From the NCBI GenBank assembly GCA_003112755.1, contig BFBT01000001.1, positions 992,001-1,056,000 on the forward strand: a DNA stretch of 64,000 nt. The letters are read 5' to 3'. Of this stretch, positions 41,184 to 50,010 are shown piece after piece (the first letter of the stretch is position 1; each line of letters begins with the position of its first letter). Under the pieces are notes generated by a model. The model did no database searches, was not told where the DNA came from, and saw only the letters and a list, made by a program, of their open reading frames with translations. The stretch comes from Lawsonibacter asaccharolyticus (GTDB lineage: Bacteria; Bacillota; Clostridia; Oscillospirales; Oscillospiraceae). Position numbers and translations under genes: made by a program.

Positions 41184-41798
41184 ATGGAGAAACTCACTGC
41201 GAAGCAGCAGAAGATCTACGACTACATCCAGACCTTTTCCGCGGAACATGGCTATCCCCCTTCTGTCCGTGAGATCGGCGCGGCTGTGGGTCTCAAGTCC
41301 CCCTCCACCGTCCATTTCCATCTGAAGGGGCTGGAGGAGGCTGGCGTCATCATCAAGGCAGAGGGCAAGACCCGGGCCATCACCCTGTCCGGCACCGGCC
41401 GGCCGGTGGCGGAGGAGCAGGACCCCCACGCCGATCAGATCCCGGTGGTGGGCAGTGTGGCTGCCGGCTCCCCCATCCTGGCGGAGGAGTGCATTGAGGA
41501 CTACCTCACCTTTGATACCCAGGGCCTGTCCGGGGAGCACTTCGCCCTGCGGGTGCGGGGGGAATCTATGCTGGACGCCGGCATCCTGCCCGGGGACTTA
41601 GTGGTGGTCCACCGCCAGCAGGAAGTCCACAGCGGTGAGATCGTGGTGGCCCTGTTTGAGGATGAGGCCACCGTCAAGACCTATCGCCGGAAGGACGGCC
41701 ATGTGTGGCTCATGCCGGCCAACGACGACTATACCCCCATCGACGGCGACCGGGCCGAGATCCTGGGCAAGGTGGTGGCGGTAGTCCGCCGCTACTGA
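41184..41798 (+). CDS. lexA: SOS repressor LexA
   Basis: Cytoplasmic repressor of DNA-damage genes that cleaves itself when RecA is active. The 204 residues carry the winged HTH at 1-65 (SVREIGAAVGLKSPSTVHFH), the Ala94-Gly95 cleavage site (VAAGSP), and the Ser128/Lys165 catalytic dyad (GESMLDAG and EATVKTY). The ATG at 41184 follows AAAGGAG; upstream in-frame codons are not family-like. It has its own SOS box and stands alone. Confidence 0.96.
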   Translation: MEKLTAKQQKIYDYIQTFSAEHGYPPSVREIGAAVGLKSPSTVHFHLKGLEEAGVIIKAEGKTRAITLSGTGRPVAEEQDPHADQIPVVGSVAAGSPILAEECIEDYLTFDTQGLSGEHFALRVRGESMLDAGILPGDLVVVHRQQEVHSGEIVVALFEDEATVKTYRRKDGHVWLMPANDDYTPIDGDRAEILGKVVAVVRRY

Positions 41799-41862
41799 GT
41801 CCCGCCCCGGTGTTTTTCCTGCCTCTGAAATAAAATTTTTGCCAGATCCCCGGGATTTTCTC

Positions 41863-41978
41863 TTGACATCCCGGGGATTTCCTATATAATAATTAAGCCT
41901 GTCTTTCTGATGAGACAGGAGATATCCTTGCTCCCGGGTCTTCCGGGGGCCATATGTCCATAAGGAGGTGCAAGAACT
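41863..41978 (+). promoter_or_regulatory. rpsF operon promoter and structured leader
   Basis: TTGACA (41863-41868), 16 bases, TATAAT (41885-41890). The leader holds two hairpins, CCTGTCT/AGACAGG (about 41898-41919) and CCCGG/CCGGG (about 41933-41947), before AAGGAGGTG. Leaders of rpsF operons are known to bind the S6:S18 complex for feedback control; whether this one matches that motif needs a covariance search. Confidence 0.55.
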
Positions 41979-42275
41979 ATGGCAAAAATCAACGCGAACT
42001 ACGAGGCGCTCTACATCCTGGACCCCGCCCTGGGCGAGGAGGAGATCACCGCTCTGGTGGAGAAGTTCAAGGGTGTGGTGGAGGCCAACGGGACCGTCTC
42101 TGAGATCGATCAGTGGGGCAAGCGCCGTCTGGCTTATCCCATCAACGACCTGAACGAGGGCTACTACGTCCTGATGACTTTCAATGCCGCCGCCGCCATT
42201 CCCCACGAGCTGGACCGTCTGTTCCGGATCAACGACAGCGTGATGCGTTCCCTGATCGTCTGCAAGGACCAGTGA
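41979..42275 (+). CDS. rpsF: 30S ribosomal protein S6
   Basis: Ribosomal protein of the 30S platform that binds 16S rRNA together with S18. The 98-residue chain shows the S6 pattern NYEALYILDPALGEEE at the start and EIDQWGKRRLAYPINDLNEG near 42-61. AAGGAGGTG precedes the ATG. It is first in the rpsF-ssb-rpsR operon, a standard bacterial order. Confidence 0.97.
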   Translation: MAKINANYEALYILDPALGEEEITALVEKFKGVVEANGTVSEIDQWGKRRLAYPINDLNEGYYVLMTFNAAAAIPHELDRLFRINDSVMRSLIVCKDQ

Positions 42276-42288
42276 GGGAGGCGGGCAT

Positions 42289-42756
42289 ATGCTCAACAAG
42301 ATCATCCTCATGGGTCGTCTGACCCGTGACCCCGAGCTCCGGCACACCCAGACCGGGACGGCTGTGGCCTCCTTTTCTCTGGCAGTGGACCGGGACTTTA
42401 AGGACAAGGCCACCGGCGACCGCACCACCGATTTCATTGATGTGGTTGCCTGGCGGCAGACCGGCGAGTTTGTCAGCCGCTACTTCACCAAGGGCCGCAT
42501 GGCCGTGGTGGAGGGCCGCCTCCAGATCCGCGACTGGACGGACAAGGACGGCAACAAGCGCCGCAGTGCCGAGGTGGTTGCCGATAACGTCTATTTCGGT
42601 GACTCCAAGCGGGACGCGGAATCCGCCGGCCCGTACAGCGGGGGCTATTCCGCCCCTTCCGGCGGGCGTTCTCCCGCCCCCTCCGGCTTCGGCGCCCCCG
42701 ACATGGGCGACCAGTTTGCCGAGCTTTCTGATGACGACGGGGAGCTGCCCTTCTGA
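42289..42756 (+). CDS. ssb: Single-stranded DNA-binding protein
   Basis: Protects and organises single-stranded DNA during replication and repair. The OB-fold domain covers 1-105 (MLNKIILMGRLTRDPELRHT; FIDVVAWRQTGEFVSRYFTK). A Gly/Ser/Pro-rich linker follows. The acidic tip DDDGELPF is the protein-interaction tail. 155 residues, typical. It is translated 13 bases after rpsF. Confidence 0.96.
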   Translation: MLNKIILMGRLTRDPELRHTQTGTAVASFSLAVDRDFKDKATGDRTTDFIDVVAWRQTGEFVSRYFTKGRMAVVEGRLQIRDWTDKDGNKRRSAEVVADNVYFGDSKRDAESAGPYSGGYSAPSGGRSPAPSGFGAPDMGDQFAELSDDDGELPF

Positions 42757-42810
42757 GAGGGGACACCCGTGATACTTTGACCGATATGGTCTGAAAAGGA
42801 GGTTTCTCTC

Positions 42811-43056
42811 ATGCCTATGGATCGTGATAACCGGGGCCCTCGCGGCCGCAAGCGCCGCAAGGTCTGCGCCTTCTGCGTGGACAAGGTGGAGTGCATCGAC
42901 TATAAGGACGCCGCCAAGCTGCGCCGTTATATCTCCGAGCGGGCCAAAATCCTGCCCCGCCGCACCACCGGCACCTGCGCCATGCATCAGCGCCAGCTGA
43001 CTGAGGCCATCAAGCGCGCCCGTCAGGTCGCCCTGCTGCCCTACGTCACTGACTGA
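42811..43056 (+). CDS. rpsR: 30S ribosomal protein S18
   Basis: An 81-residue ribosomal protein, partner of S6. It contains the signature [20 protein letters not shown] and [13 protein letters not shown] at the end. Two N-terminal Cys (KVCAFCVDK) mark the zinc-binding C+ form. AAAGGAGG precedes the ATG. Last gene of the operon, followed by a strong terminator. Confidence 0.97.
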   Translation: MPMDRDNRGPRGRKRRKVCAFCVDKVECIDYKDAAKLRRYISERAKILPRRTTGTCAMHQRQLTEAIKRARQVALLPYVTD

Positions 43057-43073
43057 TCGAGTTTTATATGGAT

Positions 43074-43107
43074 AAAAACCCGGCGATCCTGTGATCGCCG
43101 GGTTTTT
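43074..43107. terminator. Bidirectional terminator after rpsR and the fatty-acid operon
   Basis: A 15-bp stem (43074-43088 with 43093-43107) with A and T runs; it touches the stop codon of the convergent MarR gene. Confidence 0.88.
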
Positions 43108-43574
43108 TATGCCTGTTCTGCTTGATGGATCTGGTCCCCCAGGGGGATCTCGGGCATCAGCTCCCGGGAGATGATCTCCAGCATCCCCTCCAGCTTGGCC
43201 ACGTCCTCCGGGGAAAAGCGGGCCCGGATACGGCTCATGACAGTGTTGAGATAATGATAGCTGATGTTGTAATAATCCAGATACTTCTGGGTCGCCACCA
43301 GGTGGTACTCCCGCTTATCCTCCTGGGACTGCCGCTTTTCTACATACCCCTTCTGGACCAGGCTGTTGATCTTGTAGGCCGCGTTGGGGGGAGAGATGCC
43401 CACGAAATTAGAAAACTCGTTCACCGTGGGCTCCCCCAGGGCCAGGATGATCTCCATGCAGAAGGTCTCCACTGTGGTCAGCGTGGCCTCCCGCCGCTTG
43501 AAACGCCCGAACACCGCCCGGTAAAAATGTAGCTTGAATTTGGTGTACACCTCGTTAAAATCCTTCTCCAGCAA
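43107..43574 (-). CDS. MarR-family regulator, FabT-like
   Basis: A 155-residue winged-helix regulator and the last gene of the fatty-acid operon. The HTH lies near 45-95 (TVNEFSNFVGISPPNAAYKI, NSLVQKGYVEKRQSQEDKRE). FabT-type MarR proteins repress type II fatty-acid synthesis genes when bound to acyl-ACP; location supports that role here, but specificity is inferred. I choose the TTG at 43574, six bases after GGAGGGG; an ATG at 43619 lacks a ribosome site. Candidate binding sites lie at the acpP promoter. Confidence 0.85.
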   Translation of the reverse strand: MLEKDFNEVYTKFKLHFYRAVFGRFKRREATLTTVETFCMEIILALGEPTVNEFSNFVGISPPNAAYKINSLVQKGYVEKRQSQEDKREYHLVATQKYLDYYNISYHYLNTVMSRIRARFSPEDVAKLEGMLEIISRELMPEIPLGDQIHQAEQA

Positions 43575-43623
43575 GATGGACCCCTCCTCTTTTCCCCTGT
43601 TTTCTCTGCTGGAGTCCATTTTA

Positions 43624-44064
43624 TCAGGGATCGCCCGGCTGTGCAACAGCGAAGGTCAATTCTCCCTGGGCCGCCAGCTTGCCGTTCACCCGGGCCTCCG
43701 CCTTGCCGAAGCCCACGCTGCCCACCTGGCGGGTCAGCTCACAGCGCAGCTCCAGCACGTCTCCGGGCACCACCTGGCGCTTGAACCGAGCGTTCTTGAT
43801 CCCCCCGAAGAAGGCCAGCTTCCCCTTGTTCTCCGGCAGGGACAGGATAGCCACAGCCCCCACCTGGGCCAGCGCTTCCATAATGAGCACTCCGGGCATC
43901 ACGTGATACCCCGGAAAGTGGCCCGCGAAGAAGGGCTCGTTCACAGTGACGCATTTGATGCCCTGGGCCCAGACGCCGGGCTCTCCGCCGGTGATGCGGT
44001 CCACCAGCAGAAAGGGCGGGCGGTGGGGCAGGATCTCCTGGATCTGATTGGCGTCAAGCTCCAT
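43624..44064 (-). CDS. fabZ: 3-hydroxyacyl-ACP dehydratase
   Basis: Dehydrates 3-hydroxyacyl-ACP to trans-2-enoyl-ACP. A hot-dog fold protein of 146 residues with H49 ([14 protein letters not shown]) and E63 (IMEALAQ) as the catalytic pair. It is the only dehydratase in the operon. No FabN/FabM-type isomerase is visible here, so the unsaturated branch is not explained by this cluster. The gene lies three bases after fabF. Confidence 0.95.
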   Translation of the reverse strand: MELDANQIQEILPHRPPFLLVDRITGGEPGVWAQGIKCVTVNEPFFAGHFPGYHVMPGVLIMEALAQVGAVAILSLPENKGKLAFFGGIKNARFKRQVVPGDVLELRCELTRQVGSVGFGKAEARVNGKLAAQGELTFAVAQPGDP

Positions 44065-44067
44065 GTC

Positions 44068-45309
44068 TCAGCCCTCCCACTTCTGGAACACCAGGCAGGC
44101 GTTGTGCCCGCCGAAGCCCAGAGAATTGGATATGGCGCAGCGGATGTCCGCCTCCCGGCCCTCGTTGGGCACGATGTCCAGGTCACAGGCCGGGTCCGGG
44201 ACCTGATAGTTGATGGTGGCGGGGACAAACCCATCCTTCAGGGCCAACACACACAGGGCAGCCTCCACCGCGCCGCTGGCTCCCAGCAGGTGGCCGGTCA
44301 TGGACTTAGTGGAGCTGACCATCAGCCGGTCCGCGTGGGCGCCGAACACCCGGCGGATGGCGGCGGTCTCCCCGCTGTCGTTGAGGGGGGTGGAGGTGCC
44401 GTGGGCGTTGATGTAGTCCACCGCCTCCGGGGCCAGGCCGGCATCGGCCAGGGCCTGCTCCATGCAGGCGGCGCTCCAGGCGCCCTCCGGGTCAGGGGCG
44501 GTGATGTGGTAGGCGTCGCAGGTGGCGCCGTAGCCGGTGATCTCGCCCAGGATCTGGGCCCCTCGGGCCCTGGCGTGCTCCAGCTCCTCCAGGATCAGCA
44601 CCGCGGCCCCCTCGCCCATGACGAAGCCGCTGCGCTCCTTGTCAAAGGGGATGGAGGCACGGCTGGAATCGGAGGCGTCGGTCAGGGCGCTCATGGAGGT
44701 GAATCCGCCCATGGCCAGGGGCGTGATGGAGGCCTCGGCTCCGCCGGCCACCATCACCTCGGCGTAGCCGTCCCGGATGTGGCGGAAAGCGTCACCCACC
44801 GCATTGGCGCCGCCGGCGCAGGCCGCCACCGGGCAGATGCACATGCCGTGCAGTCCGAAGCGGATGGCGATATGGCCGGCCGCCAGGTTGGTGATCACCA
44901 TTGGGATGAAGAAGGGGGAGACCCGGTCAAAGCCCCGGCTCTGCCCAGTCTCGCAGGAGGTCTGGAGGGTGCCGATGCCGCCGATGCCGCTGGACAGGGC
45001 GACGCCGATCCGGGCCCTGTCCTCCCGCTCCAGATCCAGGCCGCTGTGGGCCATGGCCTCCGCGGCCGCCGTCACGGCAAACTGGGCGAAGCGGTCCATC
45101 CGCCGGATCTCCTTCTTCTCCAGCACGCCGGAGGGGTCGAACTCCTTCACCTCGCCGGCCAGGGACACCTTCTGGGCGGAGTGGTCATAGAGGGTGATGG
45201 GGGCGATACCGCACACACCCGCTTTGGCCGCCTCCCAGGTTTCCCGGGCGGTATGGCCCAGGGGGGTGACCGCGCCCAGGCCGGTGATAACTACTCGTCT
45301 TTTTTCCAT
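44068..45309 (-). CDS. fabF: 3-oxoacyl-ACP synthase II
   Basis: Condenses malonyl-ACP with acyl-ACP to elongate the chain. The 413-residue thiolase-fold enzyme has the catalytic C164 (VAACAGGAN), H303 (NAHGTSTPLND), K335 and H340 (TKSMTGHLLGASG). The ATG at 45309 follows AAAGGAAA; the 16-codon upstream extension is not family-like. It is the sole elongating condensing enzyme in the operon. Confidence 0.96.
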   Translation of the reverse strand: MEKRRVVITGLGAVTPLGHTARETWEAAKAGVCGIAPITLYDHSAQKVSLAGEVKEFDPSGVLEKKEIRRMDRFAQFAVTAAAEAMAHSGLDLEREDRARIGVALSSGIGGIGTLQTSCETGQSRGFDRVSPFFIPMVITNLAAGHIAIRFGLHGMCICPVAACAGGANAVGDAFRHIRDGYAEVMVAGGAEASITPLAMGGFTSMSALTDASDSSRASIPFDKERSGFVMGEGAAVLILEELEHARARGAQILGEITGYGATCDAYHITAPDPEGAWSAACMEQALADAGLAPEAVDYINAHGTSTPLNDSGETAAIRRVFGAHADRLMVSSTKSMTGHLLGASGAVEAALCVLALKDGFVPATINYQVPDPACDLDIVPNEGREADIRCAISNSLGFGGHNACLVFQKWEG

Positions 45310-45329
45310 AGCAGTTTCCTTTCTGCGGC

Positions 45330-46073
45330 TCAAACCGCCATTCCTCCGTCCACGCACAGCACCTGGCCCGTGACATAGCCGGCGCCCTCGCCGGCAAAGA
45401 AGGCCACCGCCCGGGCCACGTCCTCCGCCGCGCCCAGCCGCTTCATGGGGATGGTGGACAGCAGGGCCTCCCGCGCCCCCTCCGGCAGGGCATCGGTCAT
45501 ATCGGTGGTGATAAAGCCAGGGGCCACCACGTTGACGGTGACGTTCCGGGTGGCCAGCTCCTTGGCCAGGGACTTGGACAGACCAATGAGACCCGCCTTG
45601 CTGGCGGAGTAGTTGGTCTGGCCGGCGTTGCCCCGCAGGCCCACTACGCTGCTGATGTTGACTACCCGGCCGCTCTTCTGGCGCATCATGGTCTTATAGG
45701 CGGCCCGCATACAGTGGAAGGCCCCCTTTAGGTTGGTGTCCAGCACCGCGTCCCAGTCTGCCTCGGGCATCCGCAGCATCAGGCCGTCCCGGGTGATGCC
45801 TGCGTTGTTCACCAGGATGTCCAGCCGGCCCAGCTGCTCCAGCACCTGAGCCACCATTGCGTCGCAGGCCGCAGCGTCAGCCACATCGGCCCGGAGGACC
45901 ACTGCCCGCACGCCCAGCTCCCGGCACGCCTGGGCCGTCTCCTGGGCCGCAGCCTCGTTCCCGGCGTAGTTCACCGCCACGTCCGCCCCCTGGCGGGCCA
46001 GCTCCAGACAGACCGCCCGGCCGATCCCCCGGCTCCCGCCGGTGACCAGGGCCACTTTTCCCTTCAAGCTCAT
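45330..46073 (-). CDS. fabG: 3-oxoacyl-ACP reductase
   Basis: NADPH-dependent reduction of 3-oxoacyl-ACP. A 247-residue short-chain dehydrogenase with the cofactor motif TGGSRGIG (11-18), NNAG near 89-92, and the catalytic Ser141/142, Tyr155 and Lys159 (NYSASKAG). The ATG follows GGAGAG and overlaps the fabD stop by four bases. Confidence 0.96.
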   Translation of the reverse strand: MSLKGKVALVTGGSRGIGRAVCLELARQGADVAVNYAGNEAAAQETAQACRELGVRAVVLRADVADAAACDAMVAQVLEQLGRLDILVNNAGITRDGLMLRMPEADWDAVLDTNLKGAFHCMRAAYKTMMRQKSGRVVNISSVVGLRGNAGQTNYSASKAGLIGLSKSLAKELATRNVTVNVVAPGFITTDMTDALPEGAREALLSTIPMKRLGAAEDVARAVAFFAGEGAGYVTGQVLCVDGGMAV

Positions 46074-47005
46074 GCCTGCTCTCCTTTCAGCGCCTCACAC
46101 AGCTTCTCGATGTCCTCCACCGTCTCCACCGCGTAGGTCTTGATGCCCTTTTCCGTCTTTTTCACAAATGCGGACAGAGCCTTGCCCGGCCCGATCTCCA
46201 CGATGGTGTCCACGCCCATCCCCGCCATGGCGCGGATGGTGTCCTCCAGATAGACGCTGCTCTGAACCTGGCGCACCAGCAGCTCCGGGATGGTCTCTCC
46301 CGCCTCCATGGGACCGCCCTTGCAGTTGAACAGCACCGGGAAGCTCATCTCCCCAAAGGCGACGCTGCGGAACTTTTCCGCCAAAGCCTCCCCCGCGGGC
46401 GCCATCAGGGAGGTGTGGAAGGGGCCGCTCACCTTCAGCGGCACCACCCGCTTGGCCCCCGCCTGGAGGGCCAGCTCACCCGCCTTCTCCACGGCGGCGG
46501 CGTCCCCGGCGATGACCAGCTGGGTGGGGCAGTTGTAGTTGGCGATCTCCACCACACCGGCCTCTCCGGCCTGACGGCAGCACTCCGCCAGCTGCTCCCG
46601 GCCCAGCATCAGCACCGCGGCCATGCCGCAGGGCCGGTCCTGCACCGCCTGGGCCATGGCTTTCCCTCGGAAGGCAACCAGCTCCACCGCCGTCTTGGAG
46701 TCGAACACCCCGGCGGCCTGGAGGGCGGAGTACTCGCCCAGGCTCAGGCCGGCGGCCACCTCCGGGATGATCCCCTTCTCCCGCAGCACCGCCGTCACCC
46801 CGGCGGCAAAGGCCACCATGCAGGGCTGGGTGTACTGGGTCTGGGACAGTTTCTCCTCCGGTCCCTCGAAGCACAGCTCTTTCAGGTCAAAGTCCAGCTG
46901 GGCGCTGTCCAGCACCTGCCGGAAGGCGGGATAAGTCTCGTACAGGTCCTGCCCCATTCCCGGGTGCTGGGTGCCCTGCCCCGCATATAAAAAGGCCAAT
47001 TTCAT
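46070..47005 (-). CDS. fabD: Malonyl-CoA:ACP transacylase
   Basis: Moves malonyl groups from CoA to ACP. The 311-residue enzyme begins MKLAFLYAGQGTQHPGMG and has the catalytic S88 (GLSLGEYSAL) and H197 (SGPFHTSLM). The ATG at 47005 follows GGAGGG and overlaps the upstream stop (ATGA). Confidence 0.96.
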   Translation of the reverse strand: MKLAFLYAGQGTQHPGMGQDLYETYPAFRQVLDSAQLDFDLKELCFEGPEEKLSQTQYTQPCMVAFAAGVTAVLREKGIIPEVAAGLSLGEYSALQAAGVFDSKTAVELVAFRGKAMAQAVQDRPCGMAAVLMLGREQLAECCRQAGEAGVVEIANYNCPTQLVIAGDAAAVEKAGELALQAGAKRVVPLKVSGPFHTSLMAPAGEALAEKFRSVAFGEMSFPVLFNCKGGPMEAGETIPELLVRQVQSSVYLEDTIRAMAGMGVDTIVEIGPGKALSAFVKKTEKGIKTYAVETVEDIEKLCEALKGEQA

Positions 47006-48063
47006 GCCAATGCCCTCCATTCTCTTGTCAGCTCCTCCATCAGCTCCCGGACGGAGCACATCCGGTCCAGCAGGCCCACGCTGGCCCCGCTGAAAAACAG
47101 GCCCTCCTCCCGGTTGCCCTTCACCGCCTGGATCAGTGCGTGGGTAATGCAGAAGGGGATCTCCGAAGGACGGCAGCCCTGCATACACTGGGCGCACCAC
47201 TGGGGTTCCAGCCGTTCCCCCGCCTCCAGCCGGCGGATCAGCGGGGTGCGCACCGCGCGCCCCGGCATCCCCACCGGGCTGTGGATGATGGCCAGGTCCT
47301 CCTCCCGGGCCTCCAGCAGCACGTCCTTATAGCCCTGGGAGGCGTCGCACTCCCAGGTGGCAATGAAGCGGGTGGCCATCTGGACCCCCGCCGCCCCCAG
47401 CCGGGTGAGCCGGGCCATGTCCGCCCCGCTCCAGATCCCGCCTGCGGGAAAGACCGGGATGGGGTGCCCGTATTTTTCCGCGTAGGGGGCCGTCTCCGCC
47501 AGCACACCGGGGAGCAGGTCCTCCAAGGAGGGACAAGTCCCCTCCTTCAGTGCCTCCTCCCCAAAGCCCAGGTGCCCCCCCGCCCTGCTCCCCTCCAGCA
47601 CCAGGAAGTCGGCGGTGGTCTGGTACTTTCTGTCCCAGGTCTTAAGGAGCAGCCGGGCTGCCCGGGGGCTGGACACGATGGGGGCGATGGCTGTCTTCCC
47701 CTGGGTCAGCGCGGGCAGCTCCAGGGGCAGGCCCGCACCGCAGACTACCGCGTCCACCCCGGCGGCCACTGCGGTGCGGACCGCATCGGCAAACTGCCGG
47801 GTGGCCACCATGGCATTGACCGCCACCATCCCAGCCCCCCGGGCCAGCTCCTTCGCTCTGCCGATCTCCCGGCGCAGGGCCCGCAGGTTGGCACCGGCGG
47901 GGTCGGTGGGGAAGTCCGGCTCCTGATAGCCCGCGTCTGCGGTGCTGATGGTGCCCATGCCGCCGCAGGCGGCCACCGCGCCCGCCAGGCCGCCCAGGGA
48001 GACGCCCACCCCCATGCCGCCCTGGAGAACGGGAATGGAGAGGTGATGTCCTCGTATCTCCAT
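47002..48063 (-). CDS. Nitronate monooxygenase-family flavoprotein (second FabK-like protein)
   Basis: A 353-residue FMN-dependent TIM-barrel protein of the NPD/FabK family: SIPVLQGGMGVGVSLGGLAG near 9-28, EGSRAGGHLGFGE near 155-167 with the conserved His. Unlike the adjacent FabK it carries a long C-terminal extension with a Cys cluster (WCAQCMQGCRPSEIPFC, about 288-304), seen in some family members and possibly metal- or cluster-binding. It lies between fabK and fabD, coupled by overlap. The substrate is unknown; enoyl-ACP or a lipid-derived nitronate are options. Confidence 0.8.
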   Translation of the reverse strand: MEIRGHHLSIPVLQGGMGVGVSLGGLAGAVAACGGMGTISTADAGYQEPDFPTDPAGANLRALRREIGRAKELARGAGMVAVNAMVATRQFADAVRTAVAAGVDAVVCGAGLPLELPALTQGKTAIAPIVSSPRAARLLLKTWDRKYQTTADFLVLEGSRAGGHLGFGEEALKEGTCPSLEDLLPGVLAETAPYAEKYGHPIPVFPAGGIWSGADMARLTRLGAAGVQMATRFIATWECDASQGYKDVLLEAREEDLAIIHSPVGMPGRAVRTPLIRRLEAGERLEPQWCAQCMQGCRPSEIPFCITHALIQAVKGNREEGLFFSGASVGLLDRMCSVRELMEELTREWRALA

Positions 48064-48065
48064 TC

Positions 48066-48992
48066 TTATCCTCTCAGCTCCGCCAGGCGGCGGTCGCAGC
48101 CCGCGGAGAGCTCCTCGAAGATCTGCCGCAGGGGCTTGATCTCGTGGAGCATCCCGGCCACCTGTCCGGCCATCAGGCTTCCCGTCTTGGTGTCCCCGTC
48201 AAAGACAGCCCGGCGCAGGCTGCCCAGGGTGTACTGCTCGAGCTCCATCATGGTGGCGCCGGCCCGCTCTTTGGAGACATAGGTGCGGGCCATCTGATTC
48301 TTCAGGATGCGTACCGGGGTGCCGGCGATCCGGCCGGTGACGATGGTGCCGCTGTCCTTGGCTTTCAGGATGGCCTGCTTATAGTTTTCATGAATGGGGC
48401 ACTCCTGGCTGACCAGCAGGCAGGTGCCCACTTGGGCGCCGCAGGCCCCCAGGGCATAGGCGGCCAGCAGCTGCCGGCCGTCGGCGATGCCGCCGGCGGC
48501 CACTACGGGCAGATCCACGGCGTCGCACACCTGGGGAACCAAGGCCATGGTGGTCAGCTCACCCACGTGTCCGCCGGACTCGGTGCCCTCGGCGATGACC
48601 GCGTCTGCGCCGGCCCGCTCCGCCACCTTAGCCACCGCCACCGCGGGGACCACGGGGAGCACTTTGGCGCCGTACTCCTTCCAGACAGGGATATAGGCGC
48701 CGGGGTTGCCCGCGCCGGTGGTGACCACCATCACCCGCTCCTCCGCCACCACCCGGACCATCTCTTCCACCTGGGGGTGCATCAGCATCACATTGACGCC
48801 GAAGGGCCTGGCGGTCAGTTCTCGGCACCGGCGGATGTTCTCCCGCAGGCTGTCCGGTGTCATGCCGCCCGCGCCGATCAGGCCCAGGGCCCCAGCGTTG
48901 GAGACGGCGGCGGCAAATTCACCGGTGGCGATGTTGGCCATGCCGCCCTGGATAAAGGGGAACTCCGTCCCCAAAAGCTCATTCAATTTCAT
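48066..48992 (-). CDS. fabK: Enoyl-ACP reductase II
   Basis: FMN- and NAD(P)H-dependent reduction of trans-2-enoyl-ACP, the last elongation step, replacing FabI. The 308 residues start MKLNELLGTEFPFIQGGMA. They carry the FabK landmarks GAGNPGAYIPVWKEYG near 93-108 and GTESGGHVGELTTMALVP near 136-153 with the catalytic His. The ATG at 48992 follows GGGAGG. FabK makes the organism intrinsically insensitive to FabI inhibitors such as triclosan. Confidence 0.94.
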   Translation of the reverse strand: MKLNELLGTEFPFIQGGMANIATGEFAAAVSNAGALGLIGAGGMTPDSLRENIRRCRELTARPFGVNVMLMHPQVEEMVRVVAEERVMVVTTGAGNPGAYIPVWKEYGAKVLPVVPAVAVAKVAERAGADAVIAEGTESGGHVGELTTMALVPQVCDAVDLPVVAAGGIADGRQLLAAYALGACGAQVGTCLLVSQECPIHENYKQAILKAKDSGTIVTGRIAGTPVRILKNQMARTYVSKERAGATMMELEQYTLGSLRRAVFDGDTKTGSLMAGQVAGMLHEIKPLRQIFEELSAGCDRRLAELRG

Positions 48993-49071
48993 GGTTTCCT
49001 CCCGCATCCGCCCCTCGAGGCAGTTTGTTTGTCATCCCCACGTCCCCAGCGGAAAGAGCGCCCGGCGCTCC

Positions 49072-50010
49072 TCACCACCGGAACATTGCCCCGCCCCAGG
49101 TCAGCCCGGCGCCGAAGCCCAGGCACATGATCCACTGTCCCGGCCGCAGCAGCTCCTGCTCCGCCATCTCGTCCAGCGCAATGGGGATGGTGGCGGCCGA
49201 GGTGTTGCCGTACCGGCCGATGTTCTCATAGAACCGCTCCATGGGGACCTTCATCCGCTTAGCCACCCCCTCCAGGATGCGGTGGTTGGCCTGGTGGAGC
49301 ACATACCAGTCGATCTGGTCCCTGTCCATCCCGGCCTTGTCCAGCAGGGACCGGGCCAGCTCCGGGACAGTCTTGAGGGCAAATTGAAAGACTTCCTGGC
49401 CGTTCATGTGGAGGTAGGCCGGGTGGTTGCCCGGGCCCGCCGCCCACAGGGCCTCCCGGTTGCCCCGGGTGCCCAGCAGGGCGTGCCAGGGGGCCCCCTC
49501 CGTGCTTTTGACCACTGCGGCACCCGCTCCGTCTCCGAAGAGGATGCAGGTGGAGCGGTCATCCATATCGGTAATGCGGCTGAGCAGCTCGCCGCCCACC
49601 AGCAGAGCGCAGGGCCGGGCCATCCGGGGCAGCATGGCCGCCGCGGTCTCCATGGCGTAGAGGAAGCCGGTGCAGCCGGCGCTCAGGTCAAAAGCGGGAC
49701 AGTCCTCCGGCAGGCCCAGCTCCTGGTGGAGCAGGCACGCCTGGGAGGGGGTGATCCAGTCCGGCGTGACAGTGGCCATCAGGCACAGACCGATGTCCTG
49801 GGGGCCGACCCCCGCCCGCTCCATGGCCCGCCGGGCGGCGGCTACGGCCAGCTGGGTCAGGGTCTCCCCCTGGGCGAAGCGCCGCTCCCGGATGCCGGTG
49901 CGGCTGACGATCCAGTCGTTGCTGGTCTCCACCCGCCGGGCCAGGTCGTCGTTGGTCACGATATGGTCGGGCAGGCTGCGGCCAGTGCCCAAAATGCTCA
50001 GTCCGTTCAT
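49072..50010 (-). CDS. fabH: 3-oxoacyl-ACP synthase III
   Basis: Starts fatty-acid synthesis by condensing acetyl-CoA or a branched primer with malonyl-ACP. 312 residues with C113 (SAGCTGFLYAM), H239 (LHQANHRIL) and N269 (YGNTSAAT). GGAGAATCC precedes the ATG, which overlaps the accA stop by four bases. Confidence 0.96.
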   Translation of the reverse strand: MNGLSILGTGRSLPDHIVTNDDLARRVETSNDWIVSRTGIRERRFAQGETLTQLAVAAARRAMERAGVGPQDIGLCLMATVTPDWITPSQACLLHQELGLPEDCPAFDLSAGCTGFLYAMETAAAMLPRMARPCALLVGGELLSRITDMDDRSTCILFGDGAGAAVVKSTEGAPWHALLGTRGNREALWAAGPGNHPAYLHMNGQEVFQFALKTVPELARSLLDKAGMDRDQIDWYVLHQANHRILEGVAKRMKVPMERFYENIGRYGNTSAATIPIALDEMAEQELLRPGQWIMCLGFGAGLTWGGAMFRW

